Below, piece by piece: positions 17,702-26,725 of a DNA stretch of 64,000 nucleotides (positions are counted from its first letter, which is position 1; every line of letters begins with the position of its first letter). The DNA lies in NCBI GenBank assembly GCA_040382235.1, contig JBEIFV010000009.1:11784-75783 (forward strand). Reading direction: 5' to 3'. Below the pieces are notes generated by a model, which was not told where the DNA came from, made no database searches, and worked only from the letters and a program-made list of their open reading frames with translations. The translations under genes and the position numbers were made by a program. This DNA comes from JAEUOS01 sp040382235. Lineage in GTDB: Bacteria > Pseudomonadota > Gammaproteobacteria > Burkholderiales > JAEUOS01.

Positions 17702-18442
17702 ATGCCCATGCCCGCGGACCCCACGCCTCCCCCTGCCCATGACCCGGTATTTCGCGCCCGCGGCGTCTGCAAGAGCTATCGCATGGGCGAGGTCGTGGTC
17801 AACGCGCTGACCGCGGTCGATCTCGACCTGTTCCCGGCCGAGTTCGTGGTGCTGCTGGGTGCTTCCGGCAGCGGCAAATCGACCCTGCTCAACATCCTGG
17901 GTGGGCTCGACCGGCCGACCACCGGCAGCGTGCATTACCGCGACCATGACCTCACGCGTGCCGGTGACGACGAGTTGACGCGCTACCGGCGCGAACATGT
18001 CGGGTTCGTGTTCCAGTTCTACAACCTGATCCCCAGCCTCACTGCCGAGGAAAACGTCGCGCTGGTCACGGAGATCGCGGCCCACCCCATGGCCCCGTCC
18101 GCCGCGCTGGCACTGGTCGGCCTTGAAGCGCGCGCCGAACATTTCCCGGCGCAACTGTCCGGCGGCGAGCAGCAACGGGTGGCGATCGCCCGCGCGGTGG
18201 CCAAGCGGCCCGACGTGCTGCTGTGCGACGAGCCCACCGGCGCGCTCGACTACAGCACCGGCAAGCTGGTGCTCGAGGTGCTGGAGCGGGTCAATCGGGA
18301 TCTCGGCACCATCACGGTGGTGATCACCCACAACGCTGCGATCGCAGCCATGGCGCACCGCGTGATCAGCATCAGCAGCGGGCGCATCGTGGAAGACCGG
18401 CGCAACGCCGTGCGCGCCAGCCCGGCGCAATTGACGTGGTGA
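17702..18442 (+). CDS. ABC transporter ATP-binding protein (MacB/LolD type)
   Basis: A 246-residue ATPase that powers a substrate exporter or lipoprotein mover. Walker A GASGSGKST (about 55-63), Q-loop FVFQFYNLIP, signature LSGGEQQR, Walker B VLLCDEP and H-loop VITHN are all present. Two ATGs (17702 and 17708) are possible; both lack a strong ribosome-binding site. The stop overlaps the GTG of the permease gene (GTGA), so the two are coupled. With the permease and HlyD-like adaptor it forms a MacAB-like unit. Confidence 0.9.
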   Translation: MPMPADPTPPPAHDPVFRARGVCKSYRMGEVVVNALTAVDLDLFPAEFVVLLGASGSGKSTLLNILGGLDRPTTGSVHYRDHDLTRAGDDELTRYRREHVGFVFQFYNLIPSLTAEENVALVTEIAAHPMAPSAALALVGLEARAEHFPAQLSGGEQQRVAIARAVAKRPDVLLCDEPTGALDYSTGKLVLEVLERVNRDLGTITVVITHNAAIAAMAHRVISISSGRIVEDRRNAVRASPAQLTW

Positions 18443-20844
18443 AGCAGCCTGCACACCCGTCCGGCGGCGCGCTGCGCCGGCTGCGCGCACCCGCGCGCAT
18501 GCTGCTGCGCGACCTCTGGCACCTGCGCGGCCAGGTGATTGCCGCGGCGCTGGTGGTGGCCTGCGGCGTGGCGTCGCTGGTCGCCACGCGCAGCACCTAC
18601 CACTCGCTCACCGTGACGCAGGCGAACTACTATGCCAGCCAGCGCTTCGCCGATGTGTTCGCACGCCTGCACAAGGCGCCCGAGGGCGTGGCCGCGGCGA
18701 TCCGCGAAATCCCCGGCGTGGCCGAGGTGCGCACCCGGGTGGTGATGGACGTCACCCTCGACGTGCCGGGGCTGGCGGAGCCGGCGGTGGGTCGGCTGGT
18801 GTCGCTGCCGGAAAACCCCGCCGCCATGCTCAACGGCGTGTTCCTGGCCGCCGGGCGCCTTCCGGAACCCGGCGCCGCTAGCGAGGTCCTGGCCAGCCAG
18901 GCCTTCGCCCTCGCCAACCAGCTCAAGCCCGGCGACCGTTTCGGTGCGATCCTCAACGGCCGCTGGAAGGAATTGACCATCGTCGGCATCGCGCTTTCAC
19001 CGGAATACATCTACGAGGTCGGGCGTGGCATGCTGTTTCCCGACAACCGGCGCTTCGGCGTGCTGTGGGTGGCGCAGACGGCCATGGCCCCGGTCTTCAG
19101 CATGGAGGGGGCGTTCAACGACGTGGTGCTCGCCCTCGCCGCCGACGCGGCCCTGCCGGAGGTTCTGGGGCGCCTCGACCGCCTGCTCGAGCGCTACGGC
19201 GGTTTGGCCGCCTACGGCCGCGAAGAGCAGGCCTCGCACCGCTTCCTGTCCGATGAGCTGTCCGAAATCCGCATCATGACCACCTTCATTCCGGCCCTGT
19301 TCCTGGGTGTCGCGGCGTTTTTGCTGTACGTGACGCTGTCGCGCCTGGTGACCCTGCAGCGCGCGCAGATCGGGCTGCTCAAGGCTTTCGGCTACGCCGA
19401 TACCGCCGTCGGCGCCTACTACCTGCAATTCGCGCTGGCCAGCGTCGGCGCCGGCCTCTTAGTCGGTATTCCCGCAGGCCTGGCGCTGGGCCGGCTGCTG
19501 GTGGCGGTGTATCGCGACTACTTTCATTTTCCGCACCTGGAACTGATCGTCGATGCGCGCCTCCTGCTGCTGGTGGCCGCCGTCGGCATGGCCGCGGCGG
19601 TGGCCGGCGCGCTGGCCGCGGTACGCCGGGCGGTGCGGCTGGCACCGGCGGAAGCGATGCGCCCCGAAGCGCCGGCCGGCTTTCGCGCCGGCCTCTTCGA
19701 ACGCCTGCAACTGCTGCAGGCAGCCGGCCCCGCGCTGCGCATGCTGGTGCGCAACGTCGCGCGCAAGCCGGTACGCGCACTGCTCTCGATCACCGGCATC
19801 GCGCTGGCGGTAGGCCTGATGCTGGCCGGACGCTTCACCTATGACGCGGTCAATCACCTGCTGAGCGTGCATTTCGACCACACCCAGCGCGACGATGCGA
19901 CCGTGCTGTTCAATGAAGCGCTGGCGGCGGCCGCCGGGTTCGACCTGGCGCGCCTGCCCGGCGTGCTGCGCGCCGAGACCTTCCGCCTGGCGCCGGCGCG
20001 CCTCTCCAATGGGCAGCGCTCGAAGCGGGTCGAGATCACCGGCCTGGCGCCGGATGCCTCCATGCGCCGCCTTGTCGGCCGCAACCTGGAACAGGCGAGC
20101 CTGCCAGCCGAAGGCCTGGTGCTCGGCAGCAAGCTGGCGCAGATCCTGGGCGTCACCGCAGGCATGCCGCTTCAGGTCGAGATCCTCGACGGCGCGCGCT
20201 CAAGCGCGCGCATCGCAGTGGCGGCACTGGTCGACGAGATGCTGGGACTGAACGCATATATGGATCAGGACGCTCTGGCGCGCCTGTTGCGGGAGGACCG
20301 CGCCATCTCGGGCGCCTGGTTGCGGGTGGACCCGCAGGCAGCAGGCGAACTCTACGCCCGCCTCAAGCGCATGCCCGCCGTGGCCGGGGTGGCGATCCGC
20401 GGCGTGATGCAACAGAGCATTCGCGACACCATGGATCGCAGCTTCGTCTTCTTCAGCGCCATCCTGCTCGGCTTCGCCTGCGTGATCGTCGCCGGCATGG
20501 TCTACAACGGCGCGCGCATCGCCCTCTCGGAGCGCGGCCACGAACTGGCGAGCCTGCGCGTGCTCGGCTTCGCGCACCGCGAGATCGTGGCGATTTTCAT
20601 CGGCGAACAGGCCTTGCTGACCCTGATCGCGATTCCGGCCGGGCTGGCGACCGGCTATGGCCTGTGCGCCCTGCTGGTACCGGTATTCGACCGCGAGATG
20701 TTCCGCCTGCCGCTGGTGATCGCTGCGCCGACCTGGGTCTATCCGGTGCTGGCGGCGCTGGCGTCGGCGGCCGTGTCTGGCCTGGCGGTGGCACGCCGGC
20801 TGCGAACCCTGGACCTGGTGGCAGTTCTCAAGACCCGCGAGTGA
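18439..20844 (+). CDS. FtsX-family ABC transporter permease
   Basis: An 801-residue membrane protein with a duplicated layout: N-terminal transmembrane helix (about 30-55), a large periplasmic (MacPCD-like) domain, three helices (about 280-410), a second periplasmic domain, then a final helix cluster ending in LRTLDLVAVLKTRE. FtsX-like segments occur in both halves (LVTLQRAQIGLLKAFGY; ELASLRVLGFAHREI). Unlike MacB, the ATPase is a separate gene and the two-repeat form (about 800 residues) resembles LolCE-like or lipid/peptide exporters. The GTG start at 18439 overlaps the ATPase stop. Confidence 0.87.
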   Translation: MKQPAHPSGGALRRLRAPARMLLRDLWHLRGQVIAAALVVACGVASLVATRSTYHSLTVTQANYYASQRFADVFARLHKAPEGVAAAIREIPGVAEVRTRVVMDVTLDVPGLAEPAVGRLVSLPENPAAMLNGVFLAAGRLPEPGAASEVLASQAFALANQLKPGDRFGAILNGRWKELTIVGIALSPEYIYEVGRGMLFPDNRRFGVLWVAQTAMAPVFSMEGAFNDVVLALAADAALPEVLGRLDRLLERYGGLAAYGREEQASHRFLSDELSEIRIMTTFIPALFLGVAAFLLYVTLSRLVTLQRAQIGLLKAFGYADTAVGAYYLQFALASVGAGLLVGIPAGLALGRLLVAVYRDYFHFPHLELIVDARLLLLVAAVGMAAAVAGALAAVRRAVRLAPAEAMRPEAPAGFRAGLFERLQLLQAAGPALRMLVRNVARKPVRALLSITGIALAVGLMLAGRFTYDAVNHLLSVHFDHTQRDDATVLFNEALAAAAGFDLARLPGVLRAETFRLAPARLSNGQRSKRVEITGLAPDASMRRLVGRNLEQASLPAEGLVLGSKLAQILGVTAGMPLQVEILDGARSSARIAVAALVDEMLGLNAYMDQDALARLLREDRAISGAWLRVDPQAAGELYARLKRMPAVAGVAIRGVMQQSIRDTMDRSFVFFSAILLGFACVIVAGMVYNGARIALSERGHELASLRVLGFAHREIVAIFIGEQALLTLIAIPAGLATGYGLCALLVPVFDREMFRLPLVIAAPTWVYPVLAALASAAVSGLAVARRLRTLDLVAVLKTRE

Positions 20845-20848
20845 AACC

Positions 20849-22009
20849 ATGGCAAACCTGACCTGGCGCAAATTCATCTACATGGTGTGCATATTGGCTG
20901 CGCTCGCGGCCGCCCTTGCACTGCTGCGCCCGGCGCCGCTCGCAGCCGATCTTGTGCAAGTCGGCACCGGCCCGCTGGAATTGAGCATCAATGACCAGGG
21001 CGAAACCCGCAGCCACGATCGTTTCGTGCTGGCCGCGCCGGTGGCCGGCCGCCTGCAGCGCATCGGACTGCATGACGGTGATACGGTCAGCGCGAACCAG
21101 GTGGTGGCGCGTATCGCCGCGGTGCCCTTGAGCGCGCGAGAGCGCGACGAACTGGCGGCGCGTGTGGCAGCGGCCGAGGCGCTTACGCGTGAAGCCCAGC
21201 AGCGCGCAAGGCATGCCGAGGACGATGCCGCGCAGGCGGCCCGCGACCGCGCACGCACAGAGCAACTGGTGCAACAGGGCTTCATGTCGCCGCAGGCGGT
21301 CGAACGCGCGCGCAATGCCGAGACCACCGGCGCCAACGAGGCAGAGGCTGCGCGCCACAAGGCGCGCGCGGCGGCGGCCGAAGTGCGGCTCGCGCGCGCA
21401 GGCCTGGCGGCGGAGCGCGGCACCCTGGTCGAAGTGCGCGCGCCGGCAGCCGGGCGCATCCTGCGCATCGCCGAAGCCAGCGAGCGCGTGGTGGCGGCCG
21501 GCGCGCCGATCATGACCATCGGCGACTTGTCCCGCCTGGAGATCGTGATCGAGCTGCTGTCCTCCGACGCGGTGAAGGTCAAGCCCGGCATGCCCGTGCT
21601 GCTCGAGCGCTGGGGCGGCCCGGGCGCGCTCAAAGCCAGGGTGCGCGGCATCGAGCCGCATGCTTTCACCAAGGTGTCGGCACTGGGTATCGAGGAAAAG
21701 CGCACCAACGTGATCGCCGAGTTCATCGATCCGCCCGGGCCGCTGGGCGATGGCTTCCGTGTCAACGCACGCATCGTCACCTGGCGCTCCGAGGCAGTGT
21801 TGAAGGCACCGGCGAGCGCACTGTTCCGTTGCGAGCAAGCCTGGTGCGCCTTTGCGATCGACAATGGCCGCGCCCGGCGCCGGGTGGTGGAGGTGGGGCA
21901 TCGCAATGATCTCGACGCGCAGATTCTGGGCGGCCTGGGCGAGGGCGAATCGGTGATCCGTTTTCCCGGCAACCAGGTAAGCGACGGTACCCGGGTCAGG
22001 CCACGCTGA
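20849..22009 (+). CDS. Periplasmic adaptor (HlyD/MacA-like) protein
   Basis: A 386-residue membrane-fusion protein: N-terminal signal-anchor (about 8-30), a lipoyl half (VAGRLQRIGLHDGDTV), an Ala/Arg-rich coiled-coil hairpin (about 90-200, repeated EAxxxxARA patterns), second lipoyl half (VRAPAAGRILRIAEASERV) and a beta-barrel/MP domain with PASALFR. It lies 4 bases after the permease stop and completes the tripartite exporter. No outer-membrane TolC gene is present nearby. The substrate is unknown. Confidence 0.87.
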   Translation: MANLTWRKFIYMVCILAALAAALALLRPAPLAADLVQVGTGPLELSINDQGETRSHDRFVLAAPVAGRLQRIGLHDGDTVSANQVVARIAAVPLSARERDELAARVAAAEALTREAQQRARHAEDDAAQAARDRARTEQLVQQGFMSPQAVERARNAETTGANEAEAARHKARAAAAEVRLARAGLAAERGTLVEVRAPAAGRILRIAEASERVVAAGAPIMTIGDLSRLEIVIELLSSDAVKVKPGMPVLLERWGGPGALKARVRGIEPHAFTKVSALGIEEKRTNVIAEFIDPPGPLGDGFRVNARIVTWRSEAVLKAPASALFRCEQAWCAFAIDNGRARRRVVEVGHRNDLDAQILGGLGEGESVIRFPGNQVSDGTRVRPR

Positions 22010-22365
22010 GCGGCGCGCAATCCCGTCCGCAGAGCGAACTGCAAGCGCACATCGGATATCGCATGGGCCGTCCGGCAATCGCGGCGGCCACTTTTTCGGC
22101 AACCAGGCGCGTCGCCCTGGTAGTACCGGGCGCCGCGTTACGACTCTTGGAAAGCCCGGCAAGACAACAGGGTTAACCCCGAGTGAAAAGCAATGGACAT
22201 GGATTAGTCCAAGAAAACATCATCCTGCTCCATGCCACGACTCCGGTGCACTCTTACACTTCCGGGTTGCGCTTGTATCAACTCACGCCATCGCATGGAA
22301 TAATGCGCGAGTAATTTTGTCTGGCCTTGAACCCCGCCCCGCATCACACACCCCAGGAGATACCG
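22010..22365. other. Intergenic region upstream of the dienelactone hydrolase gene
   Basis: About 356 bases. An imperfect GC-rich hairpin (CGCCC/GGGCG around a GGTA/TACC core, about 22113-22132) lies about 100 bases after the adaptor stop, without a T-run. The stretch 22200-22330 is AT-richer and probably carries the promoter of the downstream gene, but no clear hexamer pair stands out. Confidence 0.35.
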
Positions 22366-23259
22366 ATGCTTGAAGAAAAGAACACCTTCGCCGACCCGCA
22401 ACTGGAAAGCCTGCTGCCGAAGGTGAAGTTCAGCCGCCGCGGCTTCCTGGCATCATCCGCCTCGGTAGCCGGCTTCGCGCTGTCCGCCGGCCCGGTGAAT
22501 GCGCAAACCGCGATCATCACCCCCGCCGACGGGCTCGACGTCAAGGACATCAAGGTGCCGGTCGCCGGCGGCGATATGCCCGGATACATGGCTGCCCCAA
22601 AAGCGGCCGGCAAGCGCGCCACCGTGATCGTGATCCCCGAAATCTTCGGCATGCACGAATACCAGAAAGACATCTGCCGCCGCCTGGCCAAGGTGGGCTA
22701 TGTGGCCGTCACCATCGACCCCTTCTTCCGCTCCGGCGACCTGTCGAAGATCGCCGACATCAAGCAGGTGCTCTCGGCCGCCAATTCCCTCAAGGATGAG
22801 GTGATGCTGGCCGACCTCGATTCACTGGTGGCCATGCTGGACAAGCAACCCAAGGTCAATGCCAAGAAGCTGGGCATCACCGGCATGTGCCGCGGCGGGC
22901 GCACTGTGTGGATGTACGTGGCCCACAGCAAGAAGATCAAGGCAGGCGTGTCGTGGTACGGCGGGCTCAACCCGATGCCGCCGGCCATGCCGCAGTCACC
23001 GATCGACGTTACCGACAAGCTCAACGCCCCGGTGCTGGGCCTCTACGCCGGTGCCGATTCGGGCATTCCGGAAAACATGGTCATGCGCCTGCGTGCCGGC
23101 CTGGTGGCATTCGGCAAGGACAAGGAGTCGCCGATCCATGTGTATCCGGATGTGCCGCACGCGTTCCACGCCGATTACCGCCAGACCTACCGCAAGGCCG
23201 AAGCCGAAGACGGCTGGAAGCGCATGCTGGCCTGGTTCAAGAAGCACGGCGTCGCCTGA
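22366..23259 (+). CDS. Tat-exported dienelactone hydrolase-family protein
   Basis: A 297-residue protein with a twin-arginine signal (SRRGFLASSASVAGFALS, then AQT) and a dienelactone-hydrolase domain: nucleophile Cys in GMCRGG, acid in YAGADSGIP and His in PHAFHADY. This family hydrolyses dienelactones in chlorocatechol degradation, but exported members usually have other ester/lactone substrates. The ATG at 22366 follows CAGGAG by 7 bases; the open frame extends 39 bases upstream without a better site. A strong terminator follows at 23311. Confidence 0.88.
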   Translation: MLEEKNTFADPQLESLLPKVKFSRRGFLASSASVAGFALSAGPVNAQTAIITPADGLDVKDIKVPVAGGDMPGYMAAPKAAGKRATVIVIPEIFGMHEYQKDICRRLAKVGYVAVTIDPFFRSGDLSKIADIKQVLSAANSLKDEVMLADLDSLVAMLDKQPKVNAKKLGITGMCRGGRTVWMYVAHSKKIKAGVSWYGGLNPMPPAMPQSPIDVTDKLNAPVLGLYAGADSGIPENMVMRLRAGLVAFGKDKESPIHVYPDVPHAFHADYRQTYRKAEAEDGWKRMLAWFKKHGVA

Positions 23260-23310
23260 AGGCACGCAGTCGCAAGCGCTTGGCCGCGCAGCGTGCGGCG
23301 AGGGGCAAAC

Positions 23311-23336
23311 AAAAAGGCCCGCAAGGGCCTTTTTTT
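23311..23336. terminator. Bidirectional rho-independent terminator
   Basis: AAAAAGGCCC, a GCAA loop, GGGCCTTTTTTT: a strong hairpin with A-run on the left and T-run on the right, so it works in both directions. It sits between convergent genes; its right end overlaps the TAA stop of the minus-strand hydrolase gene (23335-23337). Confidence 0.9.
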
Positions 23337-24171
23337 ATGCGCCGCACACCTTTCGCGCACGCCAGTCGAGGATGCTCGCAAGCGCCGGCAGGCAGGTCGG
23401 CCCCAGCATCATGCAATGCGGCGCACCGGCCAGATGCGTGAACTCGCCACCGAAGAAATCCGCAATCGCCTGATCCTGCCCGGCCGGATGGCGCAGGCCG
23501 CAATCCAGCCCGGCTTCGATCACCAGCGTTGGCGCCGTGATGAGCGTCGCGTCGATCGGCACGCTCAGCAGGTAACGCTGGTTGAGTGCGCGCGGACTTT
23601 CTGGGCACAGGCGCGCCATGCAGGCATCGACATGCGGCCCGTCATGGCCACCCAAAAATCGTTCCAGCACTTCGGAGCGCGCGGGAGTCGGCCGCAGTTG
23701 TGCTTCGTCCACCGCCGGCAACGCGCGCGCGCCGGGCAGGTTGCCGGGCGGCGACGGCGCTACCAGCACCAGGCCCGCAAGCGGCGTGCGCATGGCCGCG
23801 GCCATCGCCACCAGCCCGCCCAGGCTGTGGCCGACCAGCACCAGTGGCGCGGCAAGGCTTTGTGCGGCCGCCACCACATCGTCCGCGTAAGCCTCGATCC
23901 CGGTATCGGGTGCGAGGCCTGCGTCGACCAGGCTGCCATGGCCACGATAGTCGAGCGCCGCGCAGGCGATGCCGGCGGCGCGGCAGGCACTGAGCCAGCC
24001 GGCATAACACCATGCGCCATGGTAGGCCCCAGGAATGAACAGCAGCGCCGGCCCCGCGGCCGCATGCCGTGCATCCAGTCCGATACGCAACTGCGCCTGG
24101 CCCAAGCGCACCGCGGGCAGCGCATCGACAGCCTCGAAGTCGAACCCCTCATCGACTGCCGTCGCGGCCAT
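23335..24171 (-). CDS. Alpha/beta-fold hydrolase
   Basis: A 278-residue hydrolase: oxyanion segment FIPGAYHGAWCY, nucleophile elbow GHSLGG, acid in IEAGLDCG and C-terminal His in GAPHCMM. The HGAW-type motif resembles plant-esterase/MenH-like members. It is encoded downstream of the TctC gene (9 bases apart) on the same strand, so it may act on the imported compound or its ester. The stop lies inside the shared terminator. Confidence 0.82.
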   Translation of the reverse strand: MAATAVDEGFDFEAVDALPAVRLGQAQLRIGLDARHAAAGPALLFIPGAYHGAWCYAGWLSACRAAGIACAALDYRGHGSLVDAGLAPDTGIEAYADDVVAAAQSLAAPLVLVGHSLGGLVAMAAAMRTPLAGLVLVAPSPPGNLPGARALPAVDEAQLRPTPARSEVLERFLGGHDGPHVDACMARLCPESPRALNQRYLLSVPIDATLITAPTLVIEAGLDCGLRHPAGQDQAIADFFGGEFTHLAGAPHCMMLGPTCLPALASILDWRARKVCGA

Positions 24172-24180
24172 GTCCCAAGC

Positions 24181-25146
24181 CTACTGCGGGGCGATCTTGG
24201 CCAGGCGCACCCATTCGGCCCAGCGCTTCTGATCCGCAGCCATGAAGGTCTTGAGTTCGTCGGCGCGCATGGCGCGCGGGCTCATGCCCTGCTTTTCCAG
24301 CGCCGCCTTGATGGCGGGGTCGGCCACAGCCGATGCCGCAAGAGCGCTCATGCGCTCGAGCACCGCGCGCGGCGTGCCGACCGGCGCAGTCAGGCCCAGC
24401 CAGCCTTCGACCTCGTAGCCGGGAATCGCTTCGGCCACGGTTGGCACCGCGGGCAGGCTTGCCAGGCGCGCGGGCGAAGTCACCGCGATCGGTGTCATGC
24501 GCCCGCTTTGCAGCGCCGGCGCGGCCGAGAGCATGTCGAGGAACGCGAACTCGACGACGCCACCGGCCAGGTCGGTGATGATCTGCGTGATGTTCTTGTA
24601 TGAAGCGCCGGTCATCTCGATGCCGGCGCGCGCCTTGAGCAACTCCGGCGGCACCTGCGAGGATGAACTGTAGTAGCCGAAGGTGAGCTTGCCCGGATTG
24701 GCGCGCGCGTACTGGATCACCTCGGCAATCGAGCGCAGCGTGCTGCCCTGCTTGACCATGGCCACGGTGGCGAAGGTGCCGAACATGCCGACGGCGTCGA
24801 AATCCTTTTGCGGGTCGTAAGGCAGCTTGATGAACAGGCTGACATTGGCCGCATGGGTCGAATTGGTCGACAGCAGGTAGGTGTAGCCGTCCGGCAGCGC
24901 ATTCTTGGCAGCCTCGGTGCCCACCACACCGCCCGCGCCGGCGCGGTTTTCGATCACCACCGGCTGCTTGATCTGCGCCTCCAGATAGCGCCCGAAGGTG
25001 CGCGCGGTGAAATCGGCGGCGCCACCGGGGGCGGAGGGCACGATGATGCGCGCCGGCTTGGCAGGCCAGTCGGATTGCGCATGAAGCACGCCGGCGAACA
25101 AAGCGGCGGCCAGCGCCAGGACGGCCGGGATTCGAAGCGATGGCAT
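24181..25146 (-). CDS. Bug/TctC-family periplasmic substrate-binding protein
   Basis: A 321-residue receptor with signal peptide (ending near LHAQ, residue 24), PARIIVPSAPGGAADFTAR, VVIENRAGAGG and DGYTYLLST. It lies between an SDR (25171) and an alpha/beta hydrolase (23335) on the same strand, 24 and 9 bases apart, which suggests one transcript for uptake plus conversion of a carboxylate. Ligand unknown; no TctAB genes nearby. Confidence 0.9.
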   Translation of the reverse strand: MPSLRIPAVLALAAALFAGVLHAQSDWPAKPARIIVPSAPGGAADFTARTFGRYLEAQIKQPVVIENRAGAGGVVGTEAAKNALPDGYTYLLSTNSTHAANVSLFIKLPYDPQKDFDAVGMFGTFATVAMVKQGSTLRSIAEVIQYARANPGKLTFGYYSSSSQVPPELLKARAGIEMTGASYKNITQIITDLAGGVVEFAFLDMLSAAPALQSGRMTPIAVTSPARLASLPAVPTVAEAIPGYEVEGWLGLTAPVGTPRAVLERMSALAASAVADPAIKAALEKQGMSPRAMRADELKTFMAADQKRWAEWVRLAKIAPQ

Positions 25147-25170
25147 TGTCGGCCTCTCCCTGTTTGTGGC

Positions 25171-25938
25171 TCAGCGACCGCCAGAGACATTGAGCACCGC
25201 GCCGGTCGTATAGGACGAGGCGTCCGAGGCCAGCCACAGGATGGCTTCGGCCACTTCCTGCGCGGTGCCGGCGCGCAGCATCGGCAGGGTGTGCTGATTG
25301 TCCGCCACCCGGTTCGGCAGCCCGCCGCTGGCATGGATTTCGGTATCGATCATGCCGGGACTCACCGCGTTGACGCGAATGCCTTCGGTCGCCACTTCAC
25401 GCGCCAGGCCCACGGTGAACGCGTCGATCGCGCCTTTGGCAGCGGCGTAGTCGACGTATTGCCCCGAGCCGCCCAGGCGTGCCGCGGCCGACGACATGTT
25501 GACAATGCTGCCGCCCTGCCCGTAGCCGGCACCGCGCGCCGGGCCTTCCTTGGTGGACATGCGCTTGACCGCCTCGCGCGCGCACAGGAACGAGCCCAGC
25601 ACGTTGATGTTGAACATGCGGCTGATGCGCGCCGCGCTCATTGCCGACACGCGCGCGACGACATCGACCACCCCCGCATTGTTGACAAGCGAGGTCAGCG
25701 GCCCGAGCTCGCGGTCGACTGTGGCGAACATGGACACCACGTCGTCCTCCACGGCGACATCGCCCTTGATGGCGACGGCGCGGCTGCCGGCGGCCTTGAT
25801 GCGCGCCACCACCTCGCCTGCCGCCTGGGCATCGCGGGTGTAGTTGACGGCGACCCAGTAGCCGCGCTGCCCAGCCATGAGCGCGGTTGCCGCTCCGATA
25901 CCGCGGCTGCCGCCGGTGACAAGCATGATTTTTTGCAT
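25171..25938 (-). CDS. SDR-family oxidoreductase
   Basis: A 255-residue classical short-chain dehydrogenase: TGGSRGIG (cofactor loop), NNAG, catalytic Ser in IVNMSSAAA, and YAAAK with VDYAAAK. The ATG at 25938 is used because AGGAAGGG lies just upstream. Similar to glucose-1-dehydrogenase/3-oxoacyl-ACP reductase types. It is the first gene of the SDR-TctC-hydrolase unit, 33 bases after the toxin gene stop. Confidence 0.88.
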   Translation of the reverse strand: MQKIMLVTGGSRGIGAATALMAGQRGYWVAVNYTRDAQAAGEVVARIKAAGSRAVAIKGDVAVEDDVVSMFATVDRELGPLTSLVNNAGVVDVVARVSAMSAARISRMFNINVLGSFLCAREAVKRMSTKEGPARGAGYGQGGSIVNMSSAAARLGGSGQYVDYAAAKGAIDAFTVGLAREVATEGIRVNAVSPGMIDTEIHASGGLPNRVADNQHTLPMLRAGTAQEVAEAILWLASDASSYTTGAVLNVSGGR

Positions 25939-25971
25939 AGCCTTACCCTTCCTGTATTTTTCAACCAAGGC

Positions 25972-26262
25972 CTATTTGCGGCCATAAGTCGAATCGTGAT
26001 CAAGGTGAATCGCCTGGAACCGCATGAAGTCGCCCTCACGCCGCACCACTGCGCGACAACGAATAGAGAGGCGAATCGAATACCTGCCGTCGCCGCTCTT
26101 GATCGACTCCCACTTCAAACCGGCATCACGATGAACCTCGTTCCACTCCATGCGCTTCAACCTGCGCAGCGTCTTGCCGACCATCCGCAGGTCAGTCACG
26201 TCGAGAGCCAGTAGTTCGTCCTGGAAATGCGGATGATCGAGATCGAGGAGAACGCGGCTCAT
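25972..26262 (-). CDS. RelE-superfamily toxin-like protein
   Basis: A 96-residue basic protein. The second half (LKWESIKSGDGRYSIRLSIRCRAVVRREGDFMRFQAIHLDHDSTYGRK) matches the strand-rich end of RelE/ParE toxins with a terminal HLDHDSTYGRK-like catalytic tail. Its ATG overlaps the stop of the AbrB-like gene by 4 bases (26259-26262). The order antitoxin then toxin and the overlap support a type II pair. Whether it cuts mRNA is not shown. Confidence 0.7.
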   Translation of the reverse strand: MSRVLLDLDHPHFQDELLALDVTDLRMVGKTLRRLKRMEWNEVHRDAGLKWESIKSGDGRYSIRLSIRCRAVVRREGDFMRFQAIHLDHDSTYGRK

Positions 26263-26567
26263 GCAGCCGCTTTTATCCGCTTGCGGGGCGTCGGTTCGGT
26301 TGCGCGGATCGCAGCTTTTGGTCGGGCCCGGCGCAACAAGCCCTCGACATCGGTTTGCGATGGCGGATGCGCATGCATCCAGGCGTCAGCACCGGCCAGC
26401 CGGGCGCGCATTCCGGGCGTGTGCACCCAGGCCTCGTCGGCCGGCACCACTTTCATAGGCTTGAGCAGCAAGGCCCCGCCCTCAAGCGCTTCAACCGAGA
26501 AATACTGACCCGCATACTTCTTGCCCAGCGATAACTGTCCACTGGCGCCGACTGACTTGAGCATCAC
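26259..26567 (-). CDS. AbrB/SpoVT-like antitoxin
   Basis: A 102-residue protein. The N-terminal 45 residues resemble a swapped-hairpin AbrB fold (MLKSVGASGQLSLGKKYAG, with strands at FSVEALEGGALLLKPM), and the C-terminal part is basic and Pro/Arg-rich (RRARPKAAIRATEPTPRKRIKAA), suited to toxin binding. It overlaps the RelE-like gene by 4 bases. It sits inside an acyl-CoA gene block and is separated from the block upstream by a large hairpin. Confidence 0.65.
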   Translation of the reverse strand: MMLKSVGASGQLSLGKKYAGQYFSVEALEGGALLLKPMKVVPADEAWVHTPGMRARLAGADAWMHAHPPSQTDVEGLLRRARPKAAIRATEPTPRKRIKAAA

Positions 26568-26649
26568 AACCCCGCTTCACAAAATCCGAAATTCATGCCG
26601 CATGATATCAGCATCGCCAAACACAACCCTGACCACGCCGGCACCAAAA

Positions 26650-26689
26650 CGCCGGATTGAGCGCCGCAACGCGGCGGTCCAATCCGGCG
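26650..26689 (-). terminator. Large GC-rich hairpin after the acyl-CoA dehydrogenase gene
   Basis: CGCCGGATTG (26650-26659) and CAATCCGGCG (26680-26689) form perfect 10-bp arms, with an inner GCGCCGC/GCGGCGG stem. It begins 37 bases after the stop of the acyl-CoA dehydrogenase read leftwards and is followed by a short TTTT, so it may act as a weak rho-independent terminator, or it may be a REP-like element. Confidence 0.5.
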
Positions 26690-26725
26690 AGTTGGGGCGG
26701 CACCGCAGGTGTCCGCCACCAACCG

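Noticed and set aside
18223..18438. Upstream extension of the permease frame
   Set aside because: It overlaps the ATPase coding region in another frame; GTG 18439 coupled to the ATPase stop is better.
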